A DNA stretch of 43,876 bases, from contig JAJRWT010000079.1 in assembly GCA_024276675.1 (NCBI GenBank), positions 1 through 43,876 of the forward strand. The letters run 5' to 3'. The notes beneath the pieces are model-generated. The model was not told where the DNA came from, ran no database searches, and worked only from the letters and a program-made list of their open reading frames with translations. The position numbers were made by a program, and so were the translations under genes. Shown piece by piece: positions 1 through 8,827 of this stretch (position 1 is its first letter; each line of letters begins with the position of its first letter). The stretch is from Myxococcota bacterium. GTDB taxonomy: Bacteria; Myxococcota_A; UBA796; JAFGLY01.

Positions 1-2
1 GA

Positions 3-201
3 GGGCCTTGGTCATCGTTTCGGCCATTTTGGGAGTAGGTCTGCTCACTTGTTGTGTCAGTTGACTCACCTGCGGGTACCGAAATCAGAATGGCAGTTGT
101 TTCGTGATAGAGTTTGACTGACACGGTAACCAGCAGGCAGAGTTCAGCATGGGCAGGCCTGGATAGTCCGGGCAACCGGGGCCTTGGTCATCGTTCCGGC
201 C
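3..201. repeat. Imperfect 23-base direct repeat, two copies
   Basis: Bases 3-25 and 179-201 share the same 23 bases except for one T/C difference at the 18th base (core GGGCCTTGGTCATCGTT, ending CGGCC). The copies are 176 bases apart. They could be the end of a longer repeat family that continues to the left of the window. No protein-coding explanation was found. Confidence 0.6.
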
Positions 202-535
202 GGATGGCCGAAAACATGCGTTGAAACAATGATAAATTTTGGGGGCGTTTTCTTTTTCATGTAACCGTTCAGAGGGGGGTCAGAACCCACATGTAAATTG
301 GCCCAATAGGTATTGACGCGGCAAGACTAGACATTCCAGGCTAGTCCGGCTATAAACGGGCGGTGGAGAACACGGGCGGCCGCGTCGAGGTGCTTCTCGG
401 GGCCGATCTGGCTCTCTGGATCGGAGAGCGGGAGAGAGCACGGGCGCGTGGGCAACAGCTCGGCAGCCAAGAGAGCAGGTGGGCAACAGCGCCGGCTCGG
501 AGAATCCAAGGTCGACCGCCGTCGCGTCTTGTATG

Positions 536-553
536 CGTTGAGTCGACTCAACG
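536..553. promoter_or_regulatory. 18-bp perfect palindrome, possible protein-binding site
   Basis: CGTTGAGTCGACTCAACG is its own reverse complement over all 18 bases. It has no loop, so it fits a dimeric-protein site better than an RNA hairpin. It lies in non-coding DNA about 50 bases past the stop of the gene relic at 604-792. No adjacent promoter is obvious. Confidence 0.45.
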
Positions 554-603
554 ACGATCTCCATCACGGCGCCTGTGCCGCACGCTCTTCGAGAGCCGCC
601 AGC

Positions 604-792
604 TCACTCGTGCCTCCCTTCTGCGAGTAGGCGTCCTCCTGCGGGCGTCGCCCGGTACCGCTGTCGAGGGCTTCGAGGCTTGTCGGGGATGGTCATCTCA
701 AGGAGGCCTGCTCCGAGCAGGGGCGCCACGACTTGGTCCCGGAACCTGGTCCTGTTCGTCCGGCCGGAGGGGTCCATCAGCTCTTGGAGAGA
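604..792 (-). pseudogene. Relic of a C-terminal winged-helix domain (AAA_4/AlbA_2 or Fic type)
   Basis: The minus-strand frame ending in TGA at 604-606 reads, over about 60 residues, like the far C-terminus of Fic-family or AAA_4/AlbA_2 ATP-binding regulators: GRTNRTRFRDQVVAPLL followed by AGLLEMTIPDKPRSPRQRY. From memory of those families, this is the small winged helix that closes the protein. Nothing upstream continues it, because the frame runs directly into the end of the nuclease gene at 800 in another frame. The catalytic part is absent, so it is a truncated remnant, perhaps left by a deletion that joined the nuclease gene to it. Homology is recalled, not searched. Confidence 0.6.
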
Positions 793-799
793 GCGAGGG

Positions 800-2218
800 T
801 CAGGTGAGCCGGTACTCGTTGCGGTAGTCTGGGAGCACCACCTTCCAACCGGTCTTTTCGTCCAGGTAGCGGCGGAAGCTGGCCGCCGCCTTGTCTTCAC
901 CGTGGACCACGAAGACACTGCGAGGTGGGGTTTCCAGGTGGGTCACCCAGTCCAGGAGTTCGTCGCGGTCGGCGTGGGCCGAGAAGCCCTGGATGCGGGC
1001 GATGCGGGCGCGCACCCTTTGTTCCGTGCCCAGGATCCTGACGGTTTTCCTGCCTTCCAATATGGAACGCCCCAGGGTACCCTGGGCCTGGTATCCGATG
1101 AAGAGGATCGTGCTTTCAGGGCGCCCGATGTTGTGCAGCAGGTGGTGCTTGATGCGCCCGCCGGTACACATGCCGGAACCGGCGATGATGACCACCGATC
1201 CCCGCACCCGGTTGATGGCCTTGGACTGCTCGGTGCTGCGAGTGAAATTGAGCGTGGGGAAGCGGAAGGGAGACGCGCCCTGGTTCATCAGGGCGGTCAT
1301 GTCTTCATCGTAGAGTTCGGGGTGGTTCTCGAAGACCTGGGTGACCCGCACCGCCATGGGGCTGTCCAGGAAGGTCAGCAGCCTGGGGATGCGCTTTTTT
1401 AGTTGGAGTTCGTTGAGGTAGTAGATGAGTTCCTGGGATCGTTCGATGGCAAAGGCGGGAATGACAACGTTTCCCCCGCGGGCCACGGTGTCGTTGATCA
1501 CGTGGGCCAGCTCATCTTCGATCTTGCCGACGGAGTCGTGCAGGCGGTCGCCGTAGGTGGACTCCATGAGCAGGTAGTCGGCTTCGCGGCAGAATGCGGG
1601 GTCCTTGATGATGGGTTTGTCGAAACGACCTATGTCGCCGGTGAAGATGATACTGCGCTTCGTGTTCCCTGCTCCGTGCCCCACGCCGATGTCCAGTCGA
1701 ACAAAGGATGATCCCAGGATGTGCCCCGAGTTCCGGAAGAGGGCCTGAATCCCCCCCCCAAGGTCCAGTGTTTCGCGGAGGCGGGTTGGCCTGAAATGCT
1801 CCGCGCAGGCCTTGGCGTGTTCGATGGTGTAGAGCGGCTTGTACTTGTAGGGCGAGCTGCGGCCCGAGCGCTTGTGGCGCTTGCGCTTGTAGCGGATGTC
1901 TTCTTCCTGCAGGTAGGCCGAGTCCAGCAGCACGATGCGGGCGATCTCCGCGCTGGCCGGGGTGCAGTATATGGGGCCGCCGAAGCCATCATGCACCAGC
2001 TTGGGCAGGTAGCCGCAGTGGTCCAGGTGGGCGTGTGTGAGCAGCACGGCTTCGATGGAGTCGGGTGGGACGGGAAAGGGTTGGTAGTCGCGATCCCGGA
2101 ACTTTCGTTCCTGGTGCAGGCCGCAGTCCACCAGGAACCTGCGCCCGTCGACGGTCAGGAGGAAGCGAGAGCCGGTGACGTTGCGGGCTGCACCGAGAAA
2201 GGCGATACGGATGTCCAT
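800..2218 (-). CDS. MBL-fold beta-CASP ribonuclease-like protein
   Basis: Predicted 472-residue metallo-beta-lactamase-fold hydrolase of the beta-CASP group (YSH1/CPSF-73-like, bacterial RNA-processing nucleases). The Zn-binding motif HAHLDH is at residues 62-67, followed by GDIGRFD. Late beta-CASP motifs are present: AGSGMCTGGRIKHHL and the terminal GFSAHAD. Family members cleave RNA with two zinc ions; the substrate here is unknown. The start at 2218 is chosen because AAGGAG lies 5 bases upstream and the protein then opens directly with the first MBL strand (MDIRIAFLGAARNVTGS); an in-frame ATG 16 codons earlier lacks this support. It is followed on the same strand by only the gene relic at 604-792. 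Length is normal for the family and the gene looks intact. Confidence 0.9.
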   Translation of the reverse strand: MDIRIAFLGAARNVTGSRFLLTVDGRRFLVDCGLHQERKFRDRDYQPFPVPPDSIEAVLLTHAHLDHCGYLPKLVHDGFGGPIYCTPASAEIARIVLLDSAYLQEEDIRYKRKRHKRSGRSSPYKYKPLYTIEHAKACAEHFRPTRLRETLDLGGGIQALFRNSGHILGSSFVRLDIGVGHGAGNTKRSIIFTGDIGRFDKPIIKDPAFCREADYLLMESTYGDRLHDSVGKIEDELAHVINDTVARGGNVVIPAFAIERSQELIYYLNELQLKKRIPRLLTFLDSPMAVRVTQVFENHPELYDEDMTALMNQGASPFRFPTLNFTRSTEQSKAINRVRGSVVIIAGSGMCTGGRIKHHLLHNIGRPESTILFIGYQAQGTLGRSILEGRKTVRILGTEQRVRARIARIQGFSAHADRDELLDWVTHLETPPRSVFVVHGEDKAAASFRRYLDEKTGWKVVLPDYRNEYRLT

Positions 2219-2291
2219 TGGGGCTCCTTCAAGCGGTGCCATGTTCAATATCCCGTTGGTGGACATCCAGTAGGCGGCGGTCCGGAGAACT

Positions 2292-3857
2292 TCAGGTGGT
2301 GATGATCCTGTTGAAGTGGAGCCAACGGCGGATCATGGTGGTGGTCATCTCCCCCTCCAGGACCATTCGGCCCGCGATGGCGCCGGTCTTCAGCATATTG
2401 GTGGCGTGGGCCAGTTGGATGAGAGGCCAGGGATGGCGCCTGAGAAAGCGGGAGCGGGTGAGCGGACGCACCAGCGCACGGGGGACGAAGTCCTTGGACA
2501 GGAGCTGGATGAGGCTGATCCAGAAGGTGTCCTCCACGGGCCTGGGGTATTGGAGGTTTACCCTGTGCTGGTAGAAGGTCCGGGTGTTCAGCCCTTCGAT
2601 GTCGTACTCGGTGATCACCCCTTCTTTCATCAGCTTGTGGTTCAGCTCCGAGCCGGGGAAAACGGTCAGCGAGAACAGGTAGAGGTCGAAGGGGGCGGGG
2701 AACGAGCATATCAGCTCGAAAAGGGCGCGCTTGTCGTGCTCGGTGGCCACGGGATCGTCGAAAATCAACTGGTAGTGGGGCCTTACGCCGTGCCTCTTGA
2801 AGATCTCCGGGATGTGGCGGATGCGGTCGTCGCGCACATGGCGGTCGTAGAGCTGGTCCGTGACCCGTTCCGAGGCCTGGATGCCCATGTAGATGCCGTC
2901 CAGCCCGGCACCTGCCATGGCCCGGATCCGCTCGTCGGTGACGAGTTTTGGTTCGACGAAGACTTCGAAGGGCAGGCCGATCTCTTTGGGGTAGCGCTCA
3001 CAGAATTCCTTGAACCATGACTTCTGGAAATTGAAGACCTCGTCGTCGAAACGCACCCGCCTGATGCGCCACCTCTGGCGGGCTTCCTGGATCTCTCGCA
3101 GAACGGAGTCCACCGACCTTGTGCGGTACCAGCGCTGCCCCGGGTAGATCTGCTTCTTGAAGGTGGAGTTGTAACAATAGGCGCAGCGGTAGATGCAGCC
3201 CCGGCTGGCCAGGATCTGGAAGATGGGATCCCGGTACATGGGATCGCCCTGCACGCAACGCCGCCCCTGGATCAGGTATTTCTGTTCACGGCTGGTGTAG
3301 TCGCGAAAAGGAAGCGAGTCCAGGTCGGTAATCAAGGGGCGAAGTTCATTGATGCGGGCTTCGCCGCCCACTGTCAGGCCAAGGTTGCGGACATCGCTTA
3401 TGCCCTTGCCGGCGCGCAGGTTGTCGGCCAGCTCGGCGGCAGCCAGCTCCCCCTCGCCCACCAGTACCAGGTCTGCGTCCTGGAGGCACTGTCGGGGTTT
3501 CAGCGTGGGGTGCATCCCCCCCCACAGGACGGGTATGCCCAGTTCGTCGTGGATGCGGTCGGTGAGGATTCTGGCGATGTTGTGGTAGGCGGAGGCTCTG
3601 AGGGAAAACAGGGCCAACTGTACTCGTTGGCGGCGCAGCACGCCCATGAGGTTGGCCAGCTCCGTTTCCGAAGCCGGTTCAAGGTGGTTGGAGATCCAGT
3701 CCTTGAAGTAGACCTCGATCACCTGGTGGCCTGCCCGACGCAGGATCGCTGCCAGGAGTCGAACCGCGTTGTTTTCGATGTCGTACAGGGAGATCAGCGC
3801 CAAGCGAGGACCATGGGGAGCGGCCGCTGTGGTCAGCCGCTGCAGACGTTCATTCAT
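2292..3857 (-). CDS. B12-binding-type radical SAM protein
   Basis: Predicted 521-residue radical SAM enzyme. Residues 17-180 resemble the cobalamin-binding Rossmann domain of the B12-radical SAM class (VQLALFSLRASAYHN, GIPVLWGGMHPTL), but no classic DxHxxG cobalamin ligand is visible. The iron-sulfur motif CIYRCAYC is at about residues 218-225, followed by a normal barrel (VRFDDEVFNF, GIYMGIQ). Such enzymes cleave S-adenosylmethionine to start radical methylation, ring formation or sulfur insertion; the product cannot be read from the sequence. The start is supported by GGGAG 7 bases before ATG. It lies 73 bases upstream of the nuclease on the same strand and is divergent from the FAD oxidoreductase, with 165 bases between them that could hold shared promoters. 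The C-terminal 90 residues, basic and with WLHFNR near the end, were not recognised. Confidence 0.87.
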   Translation of the reverse strand: MNERLQRLTTAAAPHGPRLALISLYDIENNAVRLLAAILRRAGHQVIEVYFKDWISNHLEPASETELANLMGVLRRQRVQLALFSLRASAYHNIARILTDRIHDELGIPVLWGGMHPTLKPRQCLQDADLVLVGEGELAAAELADNLRAGKGISDVRNLGLTVGGEARINELRPLITDLDSLPFRDYTSREQKYLIQGRRCVQGDPMYRDPIFQILASRGCIYRCAYCYNSTFKKQIYPGQRWYRTRSVDSVLREIQEARQRWRIRRVRFDDEVFNFQKSWFKEFCERYPKEIGLPFEVFVEPKLVTDERIRAMAGAGLDGIYMGIQASERVTDQLYDRHVRDDRIRHIPEIFKRHGVRPHYQLIFDDPVATEHDKRALFELICSFPAPFDLYLFSLTVFPGSELNHKLMKEGVITEYDIEGLNTRTFYQHRVNLQYPRPVEDTFWISLIQLLSKDFVPRALVRPLTRSRFLRRHPWPLIQLAHATNMLKTGAIAGRMVLEGEMTTTMIRRWLHFNRIITT

Positions 3858-4022
3858 GTGGTACTCCCGAGTGCTTTAGGGTATCTAGCACGGCTTCACC
3901 CTTGCTGGCCATGGCAGAAAACACGGGAGCCGGTGTCTCCGGGAACCGAAAGTGAATCCATGGGGGCAATAAGGCCACTTTGCCGGTTATGCTCCAATGC
4001 CATCTTCCCAATAGGGGGTAAT

Positions 4023-5417
4023 GTGACCAGTCAGCTTCCCACCGTGCTAGACGCTCCGGTCGTAGTCGTTGGCGCCGGAGTCACCGGAATGACCACCGCC
4101 CACCTCCTCTCGGAGGCCGAGATCTCCGTGGTGGTCATAGAAAGACTCAACCAGACAGGAGGCCTGGCAAGGTCTTTTTTCTATGATGGGTTCATCTTCG
4201 ACGTTGGGCCCCATCGCTTCCACACCGACAACCCCGCAGTCACCACCTACGTGGACAGGTTGTTGAAGGACCACTCGACTCTCTTCCCCCGCTGCAGCGA
4301 AGTCTTCTTTCACGGCGACTATTATCGCTGGCCCCTCCACCCAAAGCAACTCGTCCAGCTTCCTCCCGACATCGCCATCAGATCAGGGCTGGATCTGCTG
4401 GCCAACTCCTTGCGTAGCTACGAGATCACCTCCTTCGAAAACTACGTGCTCCGGCAGTACGGTCCCACGCTGTACACCCACTTCTTCAAGGACTACTCCC
4501 AGAAGTTCCTGGGAATCCATCCCGCCGACACCCACCCGGACTGGGCCAAGGCAGGCATCAACCGCGCCATCATCGACGACAAGATGCAGATGCAGAACCT
4601 CACTCAGCTTCTCATCTCCACCTTCCTCCAGTTCAACAAGGCAGATATCGACTTTATCTACCCGCTCGGGGGCATGCAGTCGGTGTGGAACCGCGTTCAA
4701 GCCCTCATCGAGGCTCGTGGCGGTCGTGTCATCACCGGAGTCGAGGCCAGGTTGGAGCGAAAGGGTGACATGATCTCGGCGGTCAGGGCGGGCGATGAAC
4801 GCTTCGAGCCGTCCCTGGTCATCTGGACCGGTCCCATCAACGCGGCGAACCGGCAGTTGGGACTCCCCGAAGCCAACTTGCCCCATCGCGCCTTGCTGCT
4901 CTTCAACGTCATGAGCAAGGCGGACGTCCCTCGCAGGTACCAGTGGTGCTACTATGGCGAGCAGGAGTTGGTGTTCAACAGGATCTCCATGCCCCGCTTC
5001 TTCAGCGCGGACACATGCCCGGCGGGCCACACGGGGCTCTGCGTCGAGGTCACGTGCATGGAGGGTGACCAGCGTTGGAACAACGCCGAACACCTCACCG
5101 ACTGGGTCGTCGACGACCTGATCCGCGTTCGAATGATACCCAACCGCAGGGCTGTCCAGGATGTCCGCCTGGAGCGCATACAGGACAGCTATCCCATCTA
5201 CCACGCCCACTACCCCCGCGACCTGGAACGAGCGCAGGAAGCGCTTTCCTCCATTTCCAACCTGCACATGGCGGGTCGAAACGGAACGTTCTGGTACAAC
5301 AACATGGACCACTGCATCGAAGCGGCCATGGCCACCGTCCGGCAGCTCCTGCAGGGAGCAGGCCAGCCCGGCCTGACGGACGAAGACCTGGCAAGAGGCC
5401 CCGATCCGCAGGGCTGA
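4023..5417 (+). CDS. FAD-dependent amine-oxidase/HemY-like oxidoreductase
   Basis: Predicted 464-residue flavoprotein of the protoporphyrinogen oxidase / UDP-galactopyranose mutase-like superfamily. The dinucleotide-binding motif GAGVTG is at residues 17-22, followed by an acidic strand end (VVIER), then GGLARS and VGPHRFHT, typical of the group. The C-terminus carries GRNGTFWYNNMDHCIEAAM, matching the FAD-binding terminal motif of the superfamily. In bacteria such proteins often sit in polysaccharide or glycan pathways; the substrate here is unknown. The start is taken as GTG at 4023 because AGGGGG lies 4 bases upstream and the Rossmann strand follows immediately. An in-frame ATG at 3960 would add 21 residues but has a poorer ribosome site. 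It converges with the lipoprotein gene ending at 5457. Confidence 0.85.
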   Translation: MTSQLPTVLDAPVVVVGAGVTGMTTAHLLSEAEISVVVIERLNQTGGLARSFFYDGFIFDVGPHRFHTDNPAVTTYVDRLLKDHSTLFPRCSEVFFHGDYYRWPLHPKQLVQLPPDIAIRSGLDLLANSLRSYEITSFENYVLRQYGPTLYTHFFKDYSQKFLGIHPADTHPDWAKAGINRAIIDDKMQMQNLTQLLISTFLQFNKADIDFIYPLGGMQSVWNRVQALIEARGGRVITGVEARLERKGDMISAVRAGDERFEPSLVIWTGPINAANRQLGLPEANLPHRALLLFNVMSKADVPRRYQWCYYGEQELVFNRISMPRFFSADTCPAGHTGLCVEVTCMEGDQRWNNAEHLTDWVVDDLIRVRMIPNRRAVQDVRLERIQDSYPIYHAHYPRDLERAQEALSSISNLHMAGRNGTFWYNNMDHCIEAAMATVRQLLQGAGQPGLTDEDLARGPDPQG

Positions 5418-5456
5418 ACACCAGCAGGCCGCTTTCAGGGCCGCCGCCCCGCTGGC

Positions 5457-6032
5457 CTATGGTCCTCCCGTGTCGTCCTGGGAACCATCTCCCTGGTACC
5501 AGGTGTCCACCACCAGCTCCAGGGAAACGAAGTCATCGGTGGACGATCCGGGCTCTCCGCCCCAGGCGTTGGCCAGCAGGCTCTTCAACTCGTCCTCCAT
5601 GGCCGAGAGATCCTCGTCTGGGCCGAAGTCTTCCAGGTCGTACCAGATCAACACCTCTTCCACCAGGTCCAGCAATTCCGCGGTGTTTTCGTCCAGGAAG
5701 TCCGCCAGATCGCTCCCCCGTACCAAGAGTTCCAGGTGGTAGAGTACCAGGCCATCGGCCTCGGGGAACTCCAGCAACCGGCTGCCCCGGTCGGGAAGTG
5801 CCACCGGAAAGACCTGCTTCGGAGCCGCCATGTCACCATCGATGCCGCCCGTATCCTGCTCTCTGGTGGGCTCATGACGTGGTGAAGCCACGTCGCCTGG
5901 AAAGAGGCAGCCCTGGCTCCATGTGCCGGCCACCAGGCTGATACACAACAGCAGGCGCCTGCCCCGGGGCCTCCCCATGGCTGGGTAGTGGGCCTCGTGG
6001 TAATTCCGTCGTGGGCTGGGTCTCGTCTTCAC
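5457..6032 (-). CDS. Small predicted lipoprotein, function unknown
   Basis: A 191-residue protein with a basic n-region (RPRGRR), a hydrophobic stretch (LLLCISLVAG) and Cys42 in SQGC, which reads as a lipoprotein signal. The mature part is acidic and rich in Leu, Asp and Glu (DLADFLDENTAELLDLVEEV, EDLSAMEDELKSLLANAW) and ends in an Asp/Gly-rich tail; no family was recognised. A GTG at 6032 is chosen as start because GGAGG sits exactly 5 bases before it. The ATG at 5978 would give a shorter signal peptide but has no ribosome site. The gene lies 176 bases downstream of the interrupted RNB gene on the same strand and ends with TAG. Confidence 0.65.
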   Translation of the reverse strand: MKTRPSPRRNYHEAHYPAMGRPRGRRLLLCISLVAGTWSQGCLFPGDVASPRHEPTREQDTGGIDGDMAAPKQVFPVALPDRGSRLLEFPEADGLVLYHLELLVRGSDLADFLDENTAELLDLVEEVLIWYDLEDFGPDEDLSAMEDELKSLLANAWGGEPGSSTDDFVSLELVVDTWYQGDGSQDDTGGP

Positions 6033-6208
6033 CGGTGCCTCCGTTGGCGTGAGTGCTGTATTGCTCCCGGACCAGTTGGGGCAGCAATATCCGTGCCGGC
6101 CATGGGAGCGGCTTTCACAGCCCTTTTCGGAGCTGTGTCCCTTGTGCCGGGCGCTGAAACCGTGACGCCGGCGCCGTGGTGCGGGGCAGCTTTTCGGCTG
6201 GAGAGCAT

Positions 6209-8827
6209 TCAGATGAGCGAGAGCACTCGTGCCTCGATGGATTTGCGCTTCCAGTCCACACCTTCGCTACGCAGCTCCAGGCGCTGGCCCAGAGCCAACG
6301 AGAATCCACTGAAGCGGTCGTTGACGCGCACCGGCATCTACTGAGGGTTGCCCGGGTGTGCTTCGCGGTATGGGACGGTGACCAGCAGGTCGGTTTCTTC
6401 CAGGGATATCCAGATACGCCCCTTCATAAGGCCCACGATGCGGCCCTCCAGCAGCATTCCAGGCCGATCGTAGCGTCTCAGCTCGCCCAGCTTGTGGCTT
6501 TCGTAGGAGGCGGCGTCTACCCGGACCTCCATGGCGTTGAGGTGGTCCTGGATGGGGACGAGCTGCTCCCGCGTGTAGGAGGAGCGGCCCTGGTTTCGTT
6601 CCTTGAACATGGCGTCCAGGATGAGGCGGTGTACGATGAGGTCGCTGTAGCGGCGAATTGGGGAGGTAAAGTGGGCGTAGTGCAGCTTGGCCAGGGCGCC
6701 GTGGCCGAGCTGCCGGAAATGGTAGCTGGCCTTTTCCAGCATTTGTCCCACGTGGAAGCGAAAGACCTGGAAGCCTGGGCTGCCTGCCAGGGCCTCCAGG
6801 GCCTGTTGCATGCTGGCCTGGTCCCTTACCCGCACGGGGCAGCGCAGGTGGTGGGCCACCTGTTGCAGTGCCCCCCAGGACATGGTCGGTATATGGGGGT
6901 GGGTACGGTAGAGGCAGAGCTGATCCGGGTGTTCCCGGATGAGAAAGCGGGCGACGCACTCGTTGGCCAGCAGCATGAACTCCTCGATCAACTGGTGGCT
7001 GGGCGTCTCGGGATGAGGTTCCAGGTTCAGATCCAGGCTGCCCTGGGCCTTGCGGCGGGCTCGCAGCTCGATGGCCAGCGTGTTGAGGTGGTGCAGCGCC
7101 CTGGCTGTGGGGTGGGCGTCGGGATGGTCCGCTGGCATATCCAGGATGCGCTGGGCCTGGCGGTAGTCCAGGCGGTGGTGGTTGTGGATGATGGTCCGTT
7201 CCAGGTGGAAGCCCAGCACCTTGGCCTGGCTGTCCAGTCGCACGAAGCAGGACATGGCCAGGGAGTCCTGCCCACCGCGCAAACTGCACAGCTAGTTGGC
7301 CAGAAGCTCTGGTAGAACGGGGATTTCGCCTTCCAGTAGGTAGGTGGTGAAGCCGCGCTTGAGGGCTTCATCGTCCAGGGGACTGCCTTGGGGAACGAAG
7401 GGAGAGACGTCGGCGATGTGTACGCCCACCTGGAATGTGCCCGGCTCGACTTCCTGGATGGAGAGGGCATCGTCCAGGTCCCGGGTGCGCGCCGGGTCGA
7501 TGGAGATCACCATCAGTTGGCGGATGTCCCGCCTGTGGGGATCGCGCCCCGAGATGGCGTCCAGGTCGAAGTCCTCCACCAGCTTGCGGGCCTGTTCCAA
7601 GACCCGGGTAGGGAAGGCCAGGGGCCGGTTGAAGCGCAGGGCGATGGTCTCGTGGTCAGAGCCCAGGCGGTCCATGTAGCGCAGATCGGGTGCTCGCAGG
7701 AAGGGTTCTTCGATGAGCACCTGTATGCCCCAGTCTTGCTCCAGTTGGTCGGACCAGTCCTCCAGGACCTGCGGATCCTCCTGGGGGATCATGGCCTCCA
7801 CGGTGTAGAGCTGTTCGGCGGCGTGGCGGATTCCAGTGAGGATACCCCGTTCCGGGAAGGAGCTGGCGATACGTTCCACCATGAGGCTGCGCTGGGTGTC
7901 GAAGCGGTAGGCCACGACTATGCCCAGTGCCTCCTGCTGCCGTTTCACGAAGCGATCCAGGGCCTGGCGTCGTGACTGCTGGGCGTCCGCCACCACGGCC
8001 ACTCCGCCCAGCTTGTCGTCCCATCGGACACTGTAGCTCTCGATTCCCTCCAGTTTGCCCAGCGCCTCATGGACGAGCCCGCATGCCCGCCGGGATGCGA
8101 TGCGGTGCTGGAGCACCAGGGCCAGGTCGCTGCTGTTGCGGATCTTCCGGGCGAGGCGCAGCAGGGCCACCGGCGAGAGTTGGGGGGCGTCCACCAGCAC
8201 CCGCAGGGACTGGTGGCGGACGTCGATGCGGTGGAAGTGGACGGCCTGGACATCCAGGTTGTCTTCAGGGCGAAAGAAGGGAGCCAGGAAAGAGCGCAGG
8301 GATTCCATGCTGGCCAGCTCTTCCACGCCAGTGCAGTCGCCCAGCGGGAGGGCTTCAACCTGCAGCGGGGAGAGGGCCTGCCTCAGCTTGGGCAAGCGGT
8401 TGCGCTTGCGCCCCAGGCAGAGGGGCTGGTGGCGGATCCGCAACTGGAGCCGCTGGGGCTCCAGGAGCAGCATCTGCACCACGTCGCTTGGTTTTTCTGC
8501 CGCTTTGAGGACGGGAAGGAACTGTCGCGAGAGCAGTTGGGGATGGATCTGCACGGCCTCGAGAAAGACCTGGAGGCCGGTTTCTTGTTCCGCAAGCTCT
8601 TCGAAGAAGGCGACTGCTTCCTGGTAGTCGTTTTCGTCGGAGCGCAGCCAGCACCTGCCGTGCCAGCAGCCGTTTCCCAACTCGTGGCCCGAGAGGTTTT
8701 CCATTTCCGGGCCGCAGGCCAGGCTGATGGCATCGGCGATATCTGGTTCGTACACGAAGATCTGCCCCTGGTCGTTGACGAATGCTGTGAAACGTTGGCC
8801 GAAGTCACGGGGCGGCGGCCGGTCCAT
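6209..8827 (-). pseudogene. RNB-domain exoribonuclease (RNase R/II family) with two in-frame TAG codons
   Basis: Read as one 873-codon frame (stop included), this encodes an RNase II/R-family 3'-to-5' exoribonuclease. The catalytic motif DPARTRDLDDALS is at about residues 450-462. HIADVSPF, LPELLAN, LCSLRGGQDSLAM and the hallmark HFTSPIRRYSDLIVHR follow in order, and an S1 RNA-binding domain fills the last 75 codons. The frame is broken by TAG at 7292-7294 (codon 512, inside the conserved LPELLAN-x-LCSL segment) and TAG at 6338-6340 (codon 830, inside the S1 domain). Homologous sequence continues in the same frame after both, with no indels. Each could be a C-to-T change from CAG. The N-terminal 420 residues do not look like the usual RNase R cold-shock domains. 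The start overlaps the end of the upstream amidotransferase gene by 23 bases and has a weak ribosome site. It may be a young pseudogene, a readthrough gene or carry sequence errors; the family call is firm. Confidence 0.88.

Larger units (their letters stand above)
1..603. other. Non-coding stretch with repeats, no recognisable gene
   Basis: I see no credible gene in these 600 bases; the short open frames on both strands have no recognisable motif. Visible structure comprises a 23-base imperfect direct repeat (3-25 and 179-201, one mismatch), an inverted pair GTGTCAGT (54-61) / ACTGACAC (117-124), an AT-rich patch at about 205-255, and an 18-bp perfect palindrome at 536-553. The stretch borders a gene relic at 604-792, so it may be decayed DNA. 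Confidence 0.5.

Noticed and set aside
575..1402. 275-residue plus-strand open frame across the left edge of the nuclease gene
   Set aside because: It runs antisense to a well-supported beta-CASP nuclease, and its sequence shows no domain.
5418..5456. Bidirectional terminator between the FAD oxidoreductase and the small lipoprotein
   Set aside because: CCAGC/GCTGG arms are only 5 bp with a long loop and there is no T run on either strand; too weak to list.
6338..7294. General reassignment of TAG to a sense codon (for example Gln or pyrrolysine)
   Set aside because: TAG ends other intact genes at sensible places (5457, 26101, 27529, 28426, 32403, 35069). At 26101 readthrough would join a complete phosphodiesterase to a gene with its own signal peptide. 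No tRNA was seen in the window. Only the RNB gene shows homology past TAG.
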